Of a DNA stretch of 64,000 bases, positions 51,543 through 60,779 are shown in pieces (positions within the stretch are counted from its first letter, which is position 1; every line of letters starts with the position of its first letter). The notes below the pieces were generated by a model. The model ran no database searches. It was not told where the DNA came from and was given only the letters and a program-made list of their open reading frames with translations. A program made the translations under genes and the position numbers. The stretch covers positions 4,121,501 through 4,185,500 of the forward strand of contig NC_019684.1 in NCBI RefSeq assembly GCF_000316645.1. The letters run 5' to 3'. This DNA comes from Nostoc sp. PCC 7524 (GTDB lineage Bacteria > Cyanobacteriota > Cyanobacteriia > Cyanobacteriales > Nostocaceae).

Positions 51543-53705
51543 CTAACTTTCCTCTGAAGAAATCAAACGCTGATATACTCCCCCTTGCTGCCATAATTCC
51601 TCATGAGTTCCGCGCTGCACTACTTTACCGGCTTCCAAAACAATAATTTCATCACAATCCCGAATGGTACTCAAGCGATGCGCTACTAAAATACAACTAC
51701 AGTTGCGCTGATGCAAATTCTCCATAATAATTTGTTCTGTCTGGGTATCTAAAGCAGAAGTCGCTTCATCCATCACCAAAATTGCCGGATTCTTCACTAA
51801 AGCACGGGCAATTTCTAGGCGTTGTTGCTGTCCGCCACTGAAGTTTACACCACCTTCCAATAGTTGACCATCATACCCTCCTGGAAGTTGTGCGATCGCT
51901 TCATGAATTGCTGCATCCTGACAAGCTTTTATTAGCTGCTCATCTGATAAAGTATCATCCCATAAAGTTAAGTTATCCCTGACTGTACCCCCAAACAGAA
52001 AAATATCTTGTTCCACCAGTGATAGAGAACTCGCCAACACCTCTCTTGGAATCTCGCTTCTGGGAATCCCATCAAAGAGAATCTCCCCTTCCCAAGGTTG
52101 ATAAAGTCCACAAATGAGTTTAGCTAGGGTAGATTTTCCTGAACCACTTGCACCTACTACAGCTATCCTTTGTCCTGGTTGCAAAGATAAACTGAAGTTC
52201 TCAATCAACGGCGGATCAACATGGGAGTAACCGAAAGTGATATTCCGTAACTCTACATAACCTTGCAGCTTTGTGAGTGATATTTTAGACTGATGATTAG
52301 GGATAACTTGCGACTTCTCCACCTCTGGATCAAGAGAATTACCTAAAACATCATCTAAACGATTCAAATCCCCTTCTAATTCTTGGACGGTACTACCGAA
52401 ATCAACTAAAGTATTCACAGGCTGCTGAAAACTCAGCATTAAACTTTGAAATGCCACCAACATCCCGATGCTGAGGTTGCCATCCATGACTCGCCAACCC
52501 CCAACCACTAAAATGAACATGGAAGTTAACGAGTTGAGGAGAATTGGCAAAACTCCTAATATCTGGTTCGTAACTGCCAAATCTTGCTGGGCGTTGATGG
52601 CTTTGGCATAATAACCAGACCATCGGCAAAAGAAATCTGACTCCAATGCCGATGCTTTCAAGGTTTCTATACTTTGGAGTGCGGCAATACTGACTCCATC
52701 TGCTTTCCCCCAATCTTGTACTAAGCGGAGATTAGCATCCACCCGATATCGTGCCACCCACTGCAAGGTTAACCCATTGATAGCAGCAAAACAGATGCCT
52801 ATTAACGTCAGTACCCCGTCATAGGCGAACATTACTAAGGCATAAAATAATACCATCACCGCATCAATGACTGTAGTTGCCAATTGACCGGAAAGCACCT
52901 GAGCGACTTTATTATTCAAACTGGCGCGATTGCTGATTTCTCCGGCATATCTTTGGGCATAAAATCTAATAGGCAATCTGAGAATATGCCATAGGAAGCG
53001 CGTAGACATTGCTGTAGCCAGTTTAATCCTCAGCTTCCGCAAATAACGCAGTCGCAACAGTGTCAGTAATCCTTGAAATACCGTGGTGAGAAACATCCCT
53101 AAAATCAGAGGACGCAACCATTCGGTACGATTTTCCACCAACACCTGATCCACAAACACCTGACTGAACACCGGAATCGCTAAACCGGGCAGTACCAACA
53201 GAAAGCCAGCTAAAACACAGTAGAGAATGGCAGCAAATGAACCCTGTAATCGGTCGATTAATCCTGAGATGACATTGGGTTTACGTCCCCCTTCAGCAAA
53301 ATCTTCTCCGGGTTCCATCACCAACACAACCCCGGTAAACCCCTCGTCAAATTCTTCCCAAGAAATTTTGCGGGGGCCAGTAGCAGGATCATTGAGGAAC
53401 ACCCAATGTTTATTCCATCCTTCCACTACCAGGAAGTGATTGAATTTCCAAAACACAATGTAGGGAGGATACAATTTTTGCAGTTGTTCTATGTCTTCTG
53501 CCTTAAAGCCATCGGCTTCCATGCCGTAGCGTCTAGCAGCCAAAATCAAATTAGAAGCTTTACTTCCATCACGGGAAACCCCACACTCAATGCGGAGTTC
53601 GGCTAAGGGGACAATGCGATTGTAGTAGCCAAGAATAATCGCTAAGGAAGCTGCACCGCATTCGACTGCTTCCATTTGTAAGACGGTAGGGGTTCTAACA
53701 CGCAC
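51543..53705 (-). CDS. C39-peptidase ABC exporter (PCAT) of the NHLM type
   Basis: 720 aa from a GTG. N-terminal C39 protease with catalytic C16 (MEAVECGAASLAII), His in WKFNHFLVVEGW and Asp in LNDPATG; it would cut leaders after GG during export. Then a six-helix ABC domain and an ATPase with VVGASGSGKSTLAKL, FSGGQQQR and VMDEATSALD. An ATG 11 codons upstream (53736) reads MNSTKSIPAK but is one base out of frame because of an AAAA run at 53706-53709, so the annotated start may hide a frameshift. It pairs with the HlyD adaptor and the second exporter. Confidence 0.9.
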   Translation of the reverse strand: MRVRTPTVLQMEAVECGAASLAIILGYYNRIVPLAELRIECGVSRDGSKASNLILAARRYGMEADGFKAEDIEQLQKLYPPYIVFWKFNHFLVVEGWNKHWVFLNDPATGPRKISWEEFDEGFTGVVLVMEPGEDFAEGGRKPNVISGLIDRLQGSFAAILYCVLAGFLLVLPGLAIPVFSQVFVDQVLVENRTEWLRPLILGMFLTTVFQGLLTLLRLRYLRKLRIKLATAMSTRFLWHILRLPIRFYAQRYAGEISNRASLNNKVAQVLSGQLATTVIDAVMVLFYALVMFAYDGVLTLIGICFAAINGLTLQWVARYRVDANLRLVQDWGKADGVSIAALQSIETLKASALESDFFCRWSGYYAKAINAQQDLAVTNQILGVLPILLNSLTSMFILVVGGWRVMDGNLSIGMLVAFQSLMLSFQQPVNTLVDFGSTVQELEGDLNRLDDVLGNSLDPEVEKSQVIPNHQSKISLTKLQGYVELRNITFGYSHVDPPLIENFSLSLQPGQRIAVVGASGSGKSTLAKLICGLYQPWEGEILFDGIPRSEIPREVLASSLSLVEQDIFLFGGTVRDNLTLWDDTLSDEQLIKACQDAAIHEAIAQLPGGYDGQLLEGGVNFSGGQQQRLEIARALVKNPAILVMDEATSALDTQTEQIIMENLHQRNCSCILVAHRLSTIRDCDEIIVLEAGKVVQRGTHEELWQQGGVYQRLISSEES

Positions 53706-53736
53706 TTTTGGCAGGTATAGATTTAGTTGAATTCAT

Positions 53737-54033
53737 AGTATCAGAAACCTTGCTGACTGAAGAAAGGCAGAAGGTTTAAGGATAATGACAAGTCGCTTCT
53801 CTACGAGACGCTACCGCGAACCCGATAGGGTATTTTGCATTTTAAATTCAAAAAATGTCAAGACGGAAGCTGCTACAGCCTGCGCGTAACACGGAAACGT
53901 GAACGCTGTAGCTCTTGCAGCCTGCGCGTAATACCAATTCTATGAGAAGCTGCACCAAATAAATTCTGTAGAGACGTTGCATGCAACGTCTCTACAACAA
54001 CTGTTCCCTTTCTCCTGTACCCTATTTCCTGCT
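53737..54033. other. intergenic rich in palindromes
   Basis: A 30-bp perfect palindrome at 53967-53996 (centre GTTGCATGCAAC, arms TGTAGAGAC), the direct repeat CAGCCTGCGCGTAA at 53876-53889 and 53918-53931, and a palindromic word near 53797-53820 (ACGAGACGCTACCGCG). No gene. Such palindromes are dispersed in Nostoc genomes. Confidence 0.7.
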
Positions 54034-55422
54034 TTATACCAATTTCTGTTTAATTACTTCAGCTAAATCTGCCAATGCTACCTCTACTTGTTCACCTGTT
54101 TGCAAATCCTTGAGTGATGATTTTTGTGCGGCTGCTTCATCAGCACCAATAATCACACAGAAGCGAATCCCTTGTTTATCTGCTGCTTGGAATTGTTTAC
54201 CCAAGGGACGTTTATCAAAGTTAGTCACAACATTAATACCTGCTTGGCGTAATTGCTGCGAAACTTTTAAATAAGTCGGCATTAAATCTTCTTGCATATT
54301 TACTACCACTACCTGCGCTGGTGTTGCAGGTAAGGTATTGAGAATACCAGCTTTCAGTAAGCGACTAATTAAGCGAGTTAATCCAATAGAAATGCCAACT
54401 CCCGGCATTTTCTCACCTAAAAACATCCCGACTAATTCTTCATATCTGCCACCGGAGCAGATACTGCCTAAAGCTTCATGTCCTATGAGGGTAGTTTCGT
54501 AAACTGTGCCAGTATAGTAGTTTAAACCACGGGCAATAGACAAATCAATACAAAAACGTTTATCCGGCACTGCCAGATTCCGCACACCTGCAATTACTGT
54601 TTCTAATTCGCCGACACCTAAACTAAATTGTTCACATTCTGGCAAGTTTCGTGAGAGGTGTTTAAGTTTATCTAACACTTCATCAACATCACCATCGATT
54701 TTGATAAAATCAACAATCTTTTGTGTTTGCTCTGGATTAATCCCTTCTTTCTCTAATTCTAGCTTAACTTTAGCTTCGCCAATTTTTTCGAGATTATCAA
54801 TAATGCCAATACAAGATTTAATTTGAGTTTCTGATATCGCTAAAGACTGGAAAAATCCAGTTAAAATTTTGCGATTGTTAATGCGAATTACAAAGTCACC
54901 AATATTAACTGCCTCAAAGATTTCTGTGATAATTGCTGGCATTTGGGCATCATACAATAGGCTGAGTTCACGCCGCCCTACGACATCAATATCACACTGA
55001 CGAAATTGGCGAAACCGCCCATCTTTAGCTCGTTCCCCTCGAAAAACTACATCCATTTGGTAACGAGCAAAGGGAAAGGTTAAGTCATTTAGGTGACGGG
55101 CAATATACGCTGCTAAAGGCACAGTTTGGTCAAATTTTAAAGCTCTAGCTTCTGAACCTGTTTCACCTGATTTATCTTTTTCTGCTTGGCGATTGGGTGG
55201 CAGAATCGGGTCTATACCATAAATAATATTGTCGCCTTGATTGCCTTTAGCTTGCAAGACTTCTAACCTTTCTACTGCGGGAGTTTCAATAGGTGTGAAT
55301 CCATAGCTTTCATAAACTCTACGGATGGTATCTAGTAAATATAATTCTAAGCGTTTTTCACTGGGCAGAAATTCAGGAAAGCCACTAGGAGTAGAAAAGT
55401 TTATTTTGTCACTTTTTGCCAT
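54034..55422 (-). CDS. hisS: histidyl-tRNA synthetase
   Basis: 462 aa, class II aminoacyl-tRNA synthetase. Motif 2 (FRGERAKDGRFRQFRQCDID), the histidine-binding LSIARGLNYYTGTVYE, and motif 3 (GVGISIGLTRLI) are intact, with a C-terminal anticodon domain (VVVVNMQEDLMPTYLKVSQQ). It starts SGFPEFLPSEKRLEL as in cyanobacterial HisS. Alone in its transcription unit. Confidence 0.95.
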   Translation of the reverse strand: MAKSDKINFSTPSGFPEFLPSEKRLELYLLDTIRRVYESYGFTPIETPAVERLEVLQAKGNQGDNIIYGIDPILPPNRQAEKDKSGETGSEARALKFDQTVPLAAYIARHLNDLTFPFARYQMDVVFRGERAKDGRFRQFRQCDIDVVGRRELSLLYDAQMPAIITEIFEAVNIGDFVIRINNRKILTGFFQSLAISETQIKSCIGIIDNLEKIGEAKVKLELEKEGINPEQTQKIVDFIKIDGDVDEVLDKLKHLSRNLPECEQFSLGVGELETVIAGVRNLAVPDKRFCIDLSIARGLNYYTGTVYETTLIGHEALGSICSGGRYEELVGMFLGEKMPGVGISIGLTRLISRLLKAGILNTLPATPAQVVVVNMQEDLMPTYLKVSQQLRQAGINVVTNFDKRPLGKQFQAADKQGIRFCVIIGADEAAAQKSSLKDLQTGEQVEVALADLAEVIKQKLV

Positions 55423-55557
55423 GCGTTTACCTTATCAAGTCGCAACTTGAAATTATTACCAATTATTTAAGAATAATATGTTGCTATTTCAGTTTTACAG
55501 AAAATTGTGCGATCGCTCATGGAACGCACCTCAGATTTATCTGAAAATAGCAGCTTA

Positions 55558-56004
55558 CTATTTTAGCCTTTCTTCCTGGATAATAGTACGTTGGTATATT
55601 TGATGATTTTTGAACCAATGCCATGTGCGAGCGCGATGATTATTATCTGGACTAATTTGAATCATTTCATATAAGTACATTTCTGGTACTGTTTTGTAAG
55701 CAAACCACAAAATTACTGTAGAGTCGTCTATTTCCCAAGCTTTGCCTTGAATGCGTTCTGTATCAAACCACAGGGTTTGATCACGATAAGTTCCAGGAAA
55801 TTGATGTTCTTCCTGTTTACCATTAGCCCACTTGTAGCGATTAATTTGGTAGTAAGGATAGGGGCTATCTTCTGGGAATTGACAACTTAAATGAGATTCA
55901 TGTTGATCAAGAATTTTTCCTGATGTATCGATTAAAGTGTATATCCCAATCCAATCACCTTCATGACGGGCAAGTACAGGCATTCCTTCTTTAATGTTAG
56001 ACAT
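55558..56004 (-). CDS. DUF3598-like, possibly lipocalin-like protein
   Basis: 148 aa starting MSNIKEGMPVLARHEGDWIG. Beta-rich with repeated Tyr/Trp strands (YQINRYKWANGKQEEHQFPG, VPEMYLYEMIQIS), consistent with a small beta-barrel such as DUF3598/CpcS-like lipocalins. No signal peptide. I am not certain of the family; an alternative is an uncharacterised cyanobacterial beta protein. Confidence 0.65.
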   Translation of the reverse strand: MSNIKEGMPVLARHEGDWIGIYTLIDTSGKILDQHESHLSCQFPEDSPYPYYQINRYKWANGKQEEHQFPGTYRDQTLWFDTERIQGKAWEIDDSTVILWFAYKTVPEMYLYEMIQISPDNNHRARTWHWFKNHQIYQRTIIQEERLK

Positions 56005-56041
56005 TTTTAAATCCTGATAATATTCGGCTTTAAGTCGTCGT

Positions 56042-56126
56042 TGTAGGGTGTGTTAACGCGACAGCGTAACGCACCTTGTATAAATCTAGGTGGTGCGTTA
56101 GGCTTAACGCCATAATGCACACTACA
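56042..56126. repeat. Nostoc intergenic repeat with partial terminal inverted repeats
   Basis: TGTAGGGTGTGTTA and TAATGCACACTACA are imperfect inverted ends; the inside holds CGTAACGCACC and GGTGCGTTAGG. It resembles the repeat at about 50690-50815, suggesting a small mobile repeat family. Confidence 0.6.
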
Positions 56127-56143
56127 TGACAACTATTGAATTA

Positions 56144-57562
56144 TCACCCATGATCAAACCACCAAGGGTCATGGGCAGAGTTAGTTTTAATTAAAAATGC
56201 CTGTTTTCGCATAAATCGCTTGAGGGCTGCTGCACCCATGCGGGAACCGCCCAAACCTGAGAATTTGAAGGCGTTTTTCTCTCCTTCATACATGATCGCA
56301 GTCAGAGCCGCATCATTAATACTAATAGCACCTGCCTGGATTTGCCGAGCAACGGGTAGGGCTTCTTCTTCCGAACCAGCAAACACGGCTGCACTGAGTC
56401 CATATATGGCATCGTTGGCTAAGTATACCGCTTCTTCAACACTGGGAAATGGCATCACAGGCATAATGGGGCCGAAAGTTTCTTCGGTCATTACTTTCAT
56501 GGAATGATTGACTTGGGTTAGCACCGTGGGACGACACCACCAACCACCGCCTAATTCCTCAACTTTACCACCGCAGTGGATGACTGCACCCTTGTCTACT
56601 GCATCAGTAAGATGATTTTTGATAATTTCGGCTTGCTTTTCGGCGATAATAGGGCCAATTTGTCCACTTTCAACGTTGGGGTAGGCTAGCTGAAGACGAT
56701 GAGCTTTAGCTATAAGTTGATGATAAAACTCCTCAAATATAGATTCAGCAACGTAAATTCTCTCAATGGAGAGACATGATTGCCCAGTATTGACGACAGC
56801 ACCCCACAAAATCGCTGATGTAGCTAAGTCTAAGTCAGCTGATTCTAAAACGATCGCTGGATCTTTCCCTCCCAATTCTAAAAACGCCGGGATAAAGCGT
56901 TTTGCTGCGGCTTCTGCAACTTTTCGTCCTGTAACAACACTACCCGTAAAACAAATCACATCTACATAGTCAATTAAAGCTGCTCCCGTCTCCCCTGCGC
57001 CCTCAAGAAAAATTAAGACATCTCGTAGGTTGGGAACGTTATTGAGTGCTATTAATAAAGGCGCAACAAAACGAGGAGCAATTTCACTAGGTTTAACAAT
57101 TACAGCACAACCCGCCAGCAACGCCGGGATGGTATCAATCATCGACAGCAACAAGGGAAAATTCCACGGACTAATTACCCCAACTAAGCTGTAGGGAACT
57201 GATGTTTGTTGCAAGGCGATAAACGGGATGCTGGTATTTTTAGCAGATTCTTGCAGTAAATCGGGTGCTAAATCACACCAACGGTCAATACTGGCCAGGA
57301 AAGAATCAATTTCTAATATTGATATGGATAATCTACCGGTATCATTAACTAAAGCTTCTGTCAGTTGTTGGCGTTCAGACAATATCGCTTGCTTCCATTC
57401 CTGTAAGGCTGCAATTCTACCTTCTACACCCAGTTGATACCAGCGAGTTTGCGCCCGCCGCGCCCGGTTACATTGCTGTGCTAGCAACCTAGGTGGAGGC
57501 GGGATAATTACATAATCAAATTTGCCAGTACGAGGATTGCGTACTTCTATGGGGTTAGTCAT
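56144..57562 (-). CDS. NAD(P)-dependent aldehyde dehydrogenase
   Basis: 472 aa from the ATG at 57562 ([17 protein letters not shown]). The longer frame above it is the translation of heptamer repeats and is rejected. Motifs: [10 protein letters not shown], cofactor [24 protein letters not shown] with the general-base Glu, and [13 protein letters not shown] with the nucleophilic Cys. Substrate unknown. On the minus strand with the nitrilase-like and RCCR-like genes upstream, separated by the repeat array. Confidence 0.9.
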   Translation of the reverse strand: MTNPIEVRNPRTGKFDYVIIPPPPRLLAQQCNRARRAQTRWYQLGVEGRIAALQEWKQAILSERQQLTEALVNDTGRLSISILEIDSFLASIDRWCDLAPDLLQESAKNTSIPFIALQQTSVPYSLVGVISPWNFPLLLSMIDTIPALLAGCAVIVKPSEIAPRFVAPLLIALNNVPNLRDVLIFLEGAGETGAALIDYVDVICFTGSVVTGRKVAEAAAKRFIPAFLELGGKDPAIVLESADLDLATSAILWGAVVNTGQSCLSIERIYVAESIFEEFYHQLIAKAHRLQLAYPNVESGQIGPIIAEKQAEIIKNHLTDAVDKGAVIHCGGKVEELGGGWWCRPTVLTQVNHSMKVMTEETFGPIMPVMPFPSVEEAVYLANDAIYGLSAAVFAGSEEEALPVARQIQAGAISINDAALTAIMYEGEKNAFKFSGLGGSRMGAAALKRFMRKQAFLIKTNSAHDPWWFDHG

Positions 57563-57668
57563 TGGGGACTGGGGACTGGGGATTGGGGACTGGGGACTGG
57601 GGACTGGGGATTGGGGATTGGGGATTGGGGACTGGGGATTGGGGATTGGGGATTGGGAACTGGGAACT
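57563..57668. repeat. GGGGACT/GGGGATT heptamer array
   Basis: About 15 tandem units immediately upstream of the aldehyde dehydrogenase ATG, on the + strand G-rich. It leaves little room for a ribosome binding site and could affect expression. A CCCCTGCCTC-type array follows to about 57745. Confidence 0.85.
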
Positions 57669-57744
57669 GGGTAAAAATTCTCCCTTGCCTCCCCTGCCTC
57701 CCCTGCCTCCCCTGCCCCTCTGCCCCCTGCCCCTCTGCTCCCTA

Positions 57745-58788
57745 TCAAATTATCCCCAACTCGCTCAAACGTTTAATAGTTTGCTCTTGGGTTTGGATAA
57801 AATGTTTGCGGTCTACTGCTGGATTTAGCATGGTGTTGGGTGGGTAAAATTTTGACTGGTTGTAACTTTGAGCATATAATTCCCATCGCTGACGGGAAAG
57901 TAAATTATTTAACCCTGGACGGTGGCGATCGCGCCTTAATCCTACTAAATCTATCTCTGCAAATGCTGCCATACTTTCCCCTGCACCTGTCTCTGCTAAT
58001 ACTATCCCACGATGGTCGATGATTTTTGAGCCACCATCTACTGAACCACTAGGGATAGAACTATTACTTAGTCCACCAGTATTTGCTGACACTACATAAG
58101 CCATATTTTCTACGGCGCGGGTGATTTTGGCTGCGTCTTTAACGCTGAGATTTTTACTATAAACTTCGGAGGTGGAATGCAGAAAAATTTCTGCACCACG
58201 CATGGCTAAACACCTCGCAACTTCTGGGTATAAAATTTCCTCTGAAGCTAAAGCCGCTAAGTTACCAATGGCAGTTTTCGCTACGGGGAAAACTCCTTCT
58301 AAGCCGTAGCAATCCAGGTATTTATCCCAAACATCATGGGGTGTAGGGGCAAACATGGAATTTAGCCGCCGATATCTCAAGACAACTGTACCAGATGGAT
58401 CAATGACAAAGCAGGTTTGAAAGTACAAACCCGGAAAATTGGGATCAAGTTCGTAGGCGTTACCAGCTAAAAATATTTGATATTTTTGGGCAATTTTACC
58501 AAGGGCTTCATATTCAGCACCGTCCATTTCTAAACAGGCTTTGTTTGCCCATGCTTCCATAGATTCCCCCATAGGAAAACCTGTGAGGAAGTATTCTGGT
58601 AGGACAATTAAACGACAGTCAAAACCAATAAATGCAATACTGGCGGCGATTTGTTGTGCCAAGCGGGTGATAGTTTTTTGCATCAGTAACCCGACTTCTT
58701 GGCGATCGCGTGCTTGATTGACGGCATGACAAGTAACCTGCAATGCCAAAGCACGAAATGATTCGATAGTATCAGTATTATTCGCCAT
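57745..58788 (-). CDS. nitrilase-superfamily protein with Cys replaced by Ser
   Basis: 347 aa from the ATG at 58788 ([17 protein letters not shown]); 18 further codons upstream are open but unlikely. The fold is recognisable: LPEYFL with the catalytic Glu, then YRRLNS where Lys is expected, and [10 protein letters not shown] where the nucleophilic Cys should stand but is Ser. Two of three catalytic positions therefore differ. It may bind rather than hydrolyse, or use Ser. It lies 26 bases after the RCCR-like gene, so they form an operon. Confidence 0.82.
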   Translation of the reverse strand: MANNTDTIESFRALALQVTCHAVNQARDRQEVGLLMQKTITRLAQQIAASIAFIGFDCRLIVLPEYFLTGFPMGESMEAWANKACLEMDGAEYEALGKIAQKYQIFLAGNAYELDPNFPGLYFQTCFVIDPSGTVVLRYRRLNSMFAPTPHDVWDKYLDCYGLEGVFPVAKTAIGNLAALASEEILYPEVARCLAMRGAEIFLHSTSEVYSKNLSVKDAAKITRAVENMAYVVSANTGGLSNSSIPSGSVDGGSKIIDHRGIVLAETGAGESMAAFAEIDLVGLRRDRHRPGLNNLLSRQRWELYAQSYNQSKFYPPNTMLNPAVDRKHFIQTQEQTIKRLSELGII

Positions 58789-58814
58789 GCTCGCTGCTGT
58801 ATTAAGATTGCCTA

Positions 58815-59585
58815 TCAAGTAAGTATACGATCGCCACCCCAAAGCGATCGCACCAGTTTATCTGTCATTGCTTCGCCAAAGAACCGCACAGCCACTTGAT
58901 TATCTGGATCACGTTCTGCGATCGTTCGCCTTACAAATAAGTCCCGTTCAGCTAATGCGGGGCGTTCCGACTCTGCTACAACTTCGGCTGTATCTACCCA
59001 AGACAACCACCGATCCAGCATTTCATGGGCAACTGTGCGAACTAAAGCTAAGGTTTCCTCATGTTCTGGAAATGTGTAACACAAACTGGTGTGAGATTGG
59101 GCTTGCCGGATATATAAAGTTTTACTAATAAATGGTTCAAAACGTGAATCGGCCTGTAGTCTCAGGTATGTTTGGTTAACGGGTTCATAGTAGCGATCGA
59201 GATATTCTATGTCAATAAATAAATCAGTACGCGGAATGTAATCCATGTAAAATAAAATGCCTAGTTGCGGAAACGTACTAAAGGCACAAGCCAAATGAGG
59301 GACGCGGATGTGTGGTTTTAGCCAAACTGTTAGGTGCATATTGCTAAAGCCAGAAATCGGATCGCGTAGCCATGAATGCACTAACCAATCGATTTCTGCA
59401 CCAGAAAAAGTATTGAGTGAGCCGTGAGCAGCGCCCACCTGAGCAGAGTAACTGTGTAATTCTTGGGTAGAAGAATCGGGATGTGTCTCAAACCGAGCAT
59501 CTAATTTCTGCCGCAGTTCTTGTGTAATATTCCATAAATACTCAAATACGACTGTATTATCTAACATAGTTTGCTGTTCCAGCAT
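58815..59585 (-). CDS. red chlorophyll catabolite reductase-like protein
   Basis: 256 aa from the ATG at 59585 (MLEQQTMLDNTVVFEYLW), with AAGGGAG about 12 bases upstream; a GTG 23 codons earlier is less likely. The core matches the RCCR family: PHLACAFSTFPQLGILFYMD, KTLYIRQAQSHTSLCYTF and the C-terminal RFFGEAMTDKLVRSLWGG. Plant RCCR reduces the open-chain product of pheophorbide a oxygenase, using ferredoxin. PaO-like Rieske proteins are at 9935 and 37816. The cyanobacterial substrate is unknown, and bilin reductase relatives have other shapes. Confidence 0.78.
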   Translation of the reverse strand: MLEQQTMLDNTVVFEYLWNITQELRQKLDARFETHPDSSTQELHSYSAQVGAAHGSLNTFSGAEIDWLVHSWLRDPISGFSNMHLTVWLKPHIRVPHLACAFSTFPQLGILFYMDYIPRTDLFIDIEYLDRYYEPVNQTYLRLQADSRFEPFISKTLYIRQAQSHTSLCYTFPEHEETLALVRTVAHEMLDRWLSWVDTAEVVAESERPALAERDLFVRRTIAERDPDNQVAVRFFGEAMTDKLVRSLWGGDRILT

Positions 59586-59735
59586 AGTTTGCACAGACTC
59601 CCTTAGTGTGAATGCCAACAAGGTTAACTGAGACGCAAAACCTGCACATCTCACTTGCGCCAGAATTTATCTTGACCTTGATTTTTTGTTCTCTGTGTTC
59701 TTAAATTACGAATTACGCGTTCAAAATTACTCACC

Positions 59736-60596
59736 ATGTCTTCTAGCCAAACACTGCGACAGTTACTAGCACGTCCTGAAATTATCGTGATTCCCGGTGT
59801 CTATGACTGTCTCAGTGCCAAGTTGGCTCAAAAGATAGGTTTTGAGGTAGTGGCTACCAGTGGTTTTGGGATTGCGGCTTCTACTTTAGGTTTACCAGAT
59901 TATGGTTTTCTCACCGCTACCGAAATGCTCTACAGTATAGGGCGAATTGCTCAATCGGTGAGTGTTCCCTTAATTGCAGATTTAGATACCGGTTATGGCA
60001 ATGCTTTAAATGTGATGCGGACTATCAAGGATGCTGTGCAGTTGGATGTGGCGGGTGTGTTGCTAGAAGATCAAGAATGGCCGAAAAAGTGTGGTCATTT
60101 TGAAGGGAAGCGAGTTATCCCCACAGCCGAACACGCCGGAAAAATTAGAGCCGCAGTTGAGGCGCGGGGTGATAGTGGTTTAGTAATTATTGCCCGTACT
60201 GATGCCCGTGCGCCACTGGGTTTAGAGGAAGCGATCGCTCGTGGTCGTGCTTACATTGCCGCCGGAGCCGATATACTCTTTGTAGAAGCACCGCAATCTG
60301 TAGAAGAATTACAAGCGATCGCAGCAGCTTTCCCTGATGTCCCATTAGTCGCTAACATCGTTGAAGGTGGTAAAACTCCCTCACTTACGGCGGCTGAGTT
60401 ACAAAATTTAGGTTTTAAAATCGTCTTTTTCCCCCTCACTGGGTTATTAGCAGTCACCGAAACACTCACCAATTGTTTAACTCATTTGAAACAACAGGGA
60501 ACTACAGCTAATTTGAATAATTTAGTTAATTTTCAAGATTTTCAAGAACTCGTAGGCGTTCCCCGATTTCTGCAAATGGAAAAAAAGTTTAAGTAA
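59736..60596 (+). CDS. PEP mutase/isocitrate lyase family enzyme
   Basis: 286 aa. TIM barrel with ADLDTGYGN, EDQEWPKKCGHFEGK (KKCGH with the catalytic Cys), and IARTDARAPLGLEEAI. This is the methylisocitrate lyase / dimethylmalate lyase / oxaloacetase branch rather than plain isocitrate lyase, which is much longer. The substrate is undecidable here. It is divergent from the RCCR-like gene, with 150 bases between. Confidence 0.88.
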   Translation: MSSSQTLRQLLARPEIIVIPGVYDCLSAKLAQKIGFEVVATSGFGIAASTLGLPDYGFLTATEMLYSIGRIAQSVSVPLIADLDTGYGNALNVMRTIKDAVQLDVAGVLLEDQEWPKKCGHFEGKRVIPTAEHAGKIRAAVEARGDSGLVIIARTDARAPLGLEEAIARGRAYIAAGADILFVEAPQSVEELQAIAAAFPDVPLVANIVEGGKTPSLTAAELQNLGFKIVFFPLTGLLAVTETLTNCLTHLKQQGTTANLNNLVNFQDFQELVGVPRFLQMEKKFK

Positions 60597-60779
60597 GTTA
60601 GCATCAGGAAAACGCATGATCTCTGGCGCTCTTCTTTGCGCCTCTGCGTGAGCTTTTAAAATCTGAATAAGCAACACCAAAGTATTAATACAAAAAACTC
60701 AAAATAAGAAGTAGCAATTTACGCAGAGATTTACAACCTTATATGGAAGCGAAAATAACTGAGCAAAGATTCCGATTAA

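Noticed and set aside
57563..57668. CRISPR-like array
   Set aside because: Units are contiguous 7-mers with no spacers, so this is a heptamer tandem repeat, not CRISPR.
57563..57748. N-terminal extension of the aldehyde dehydrogenase
   Set aside because: It is the translation of heptamer repeats (PQSPIPN units); the ATG at 57562 gives the normal family start.
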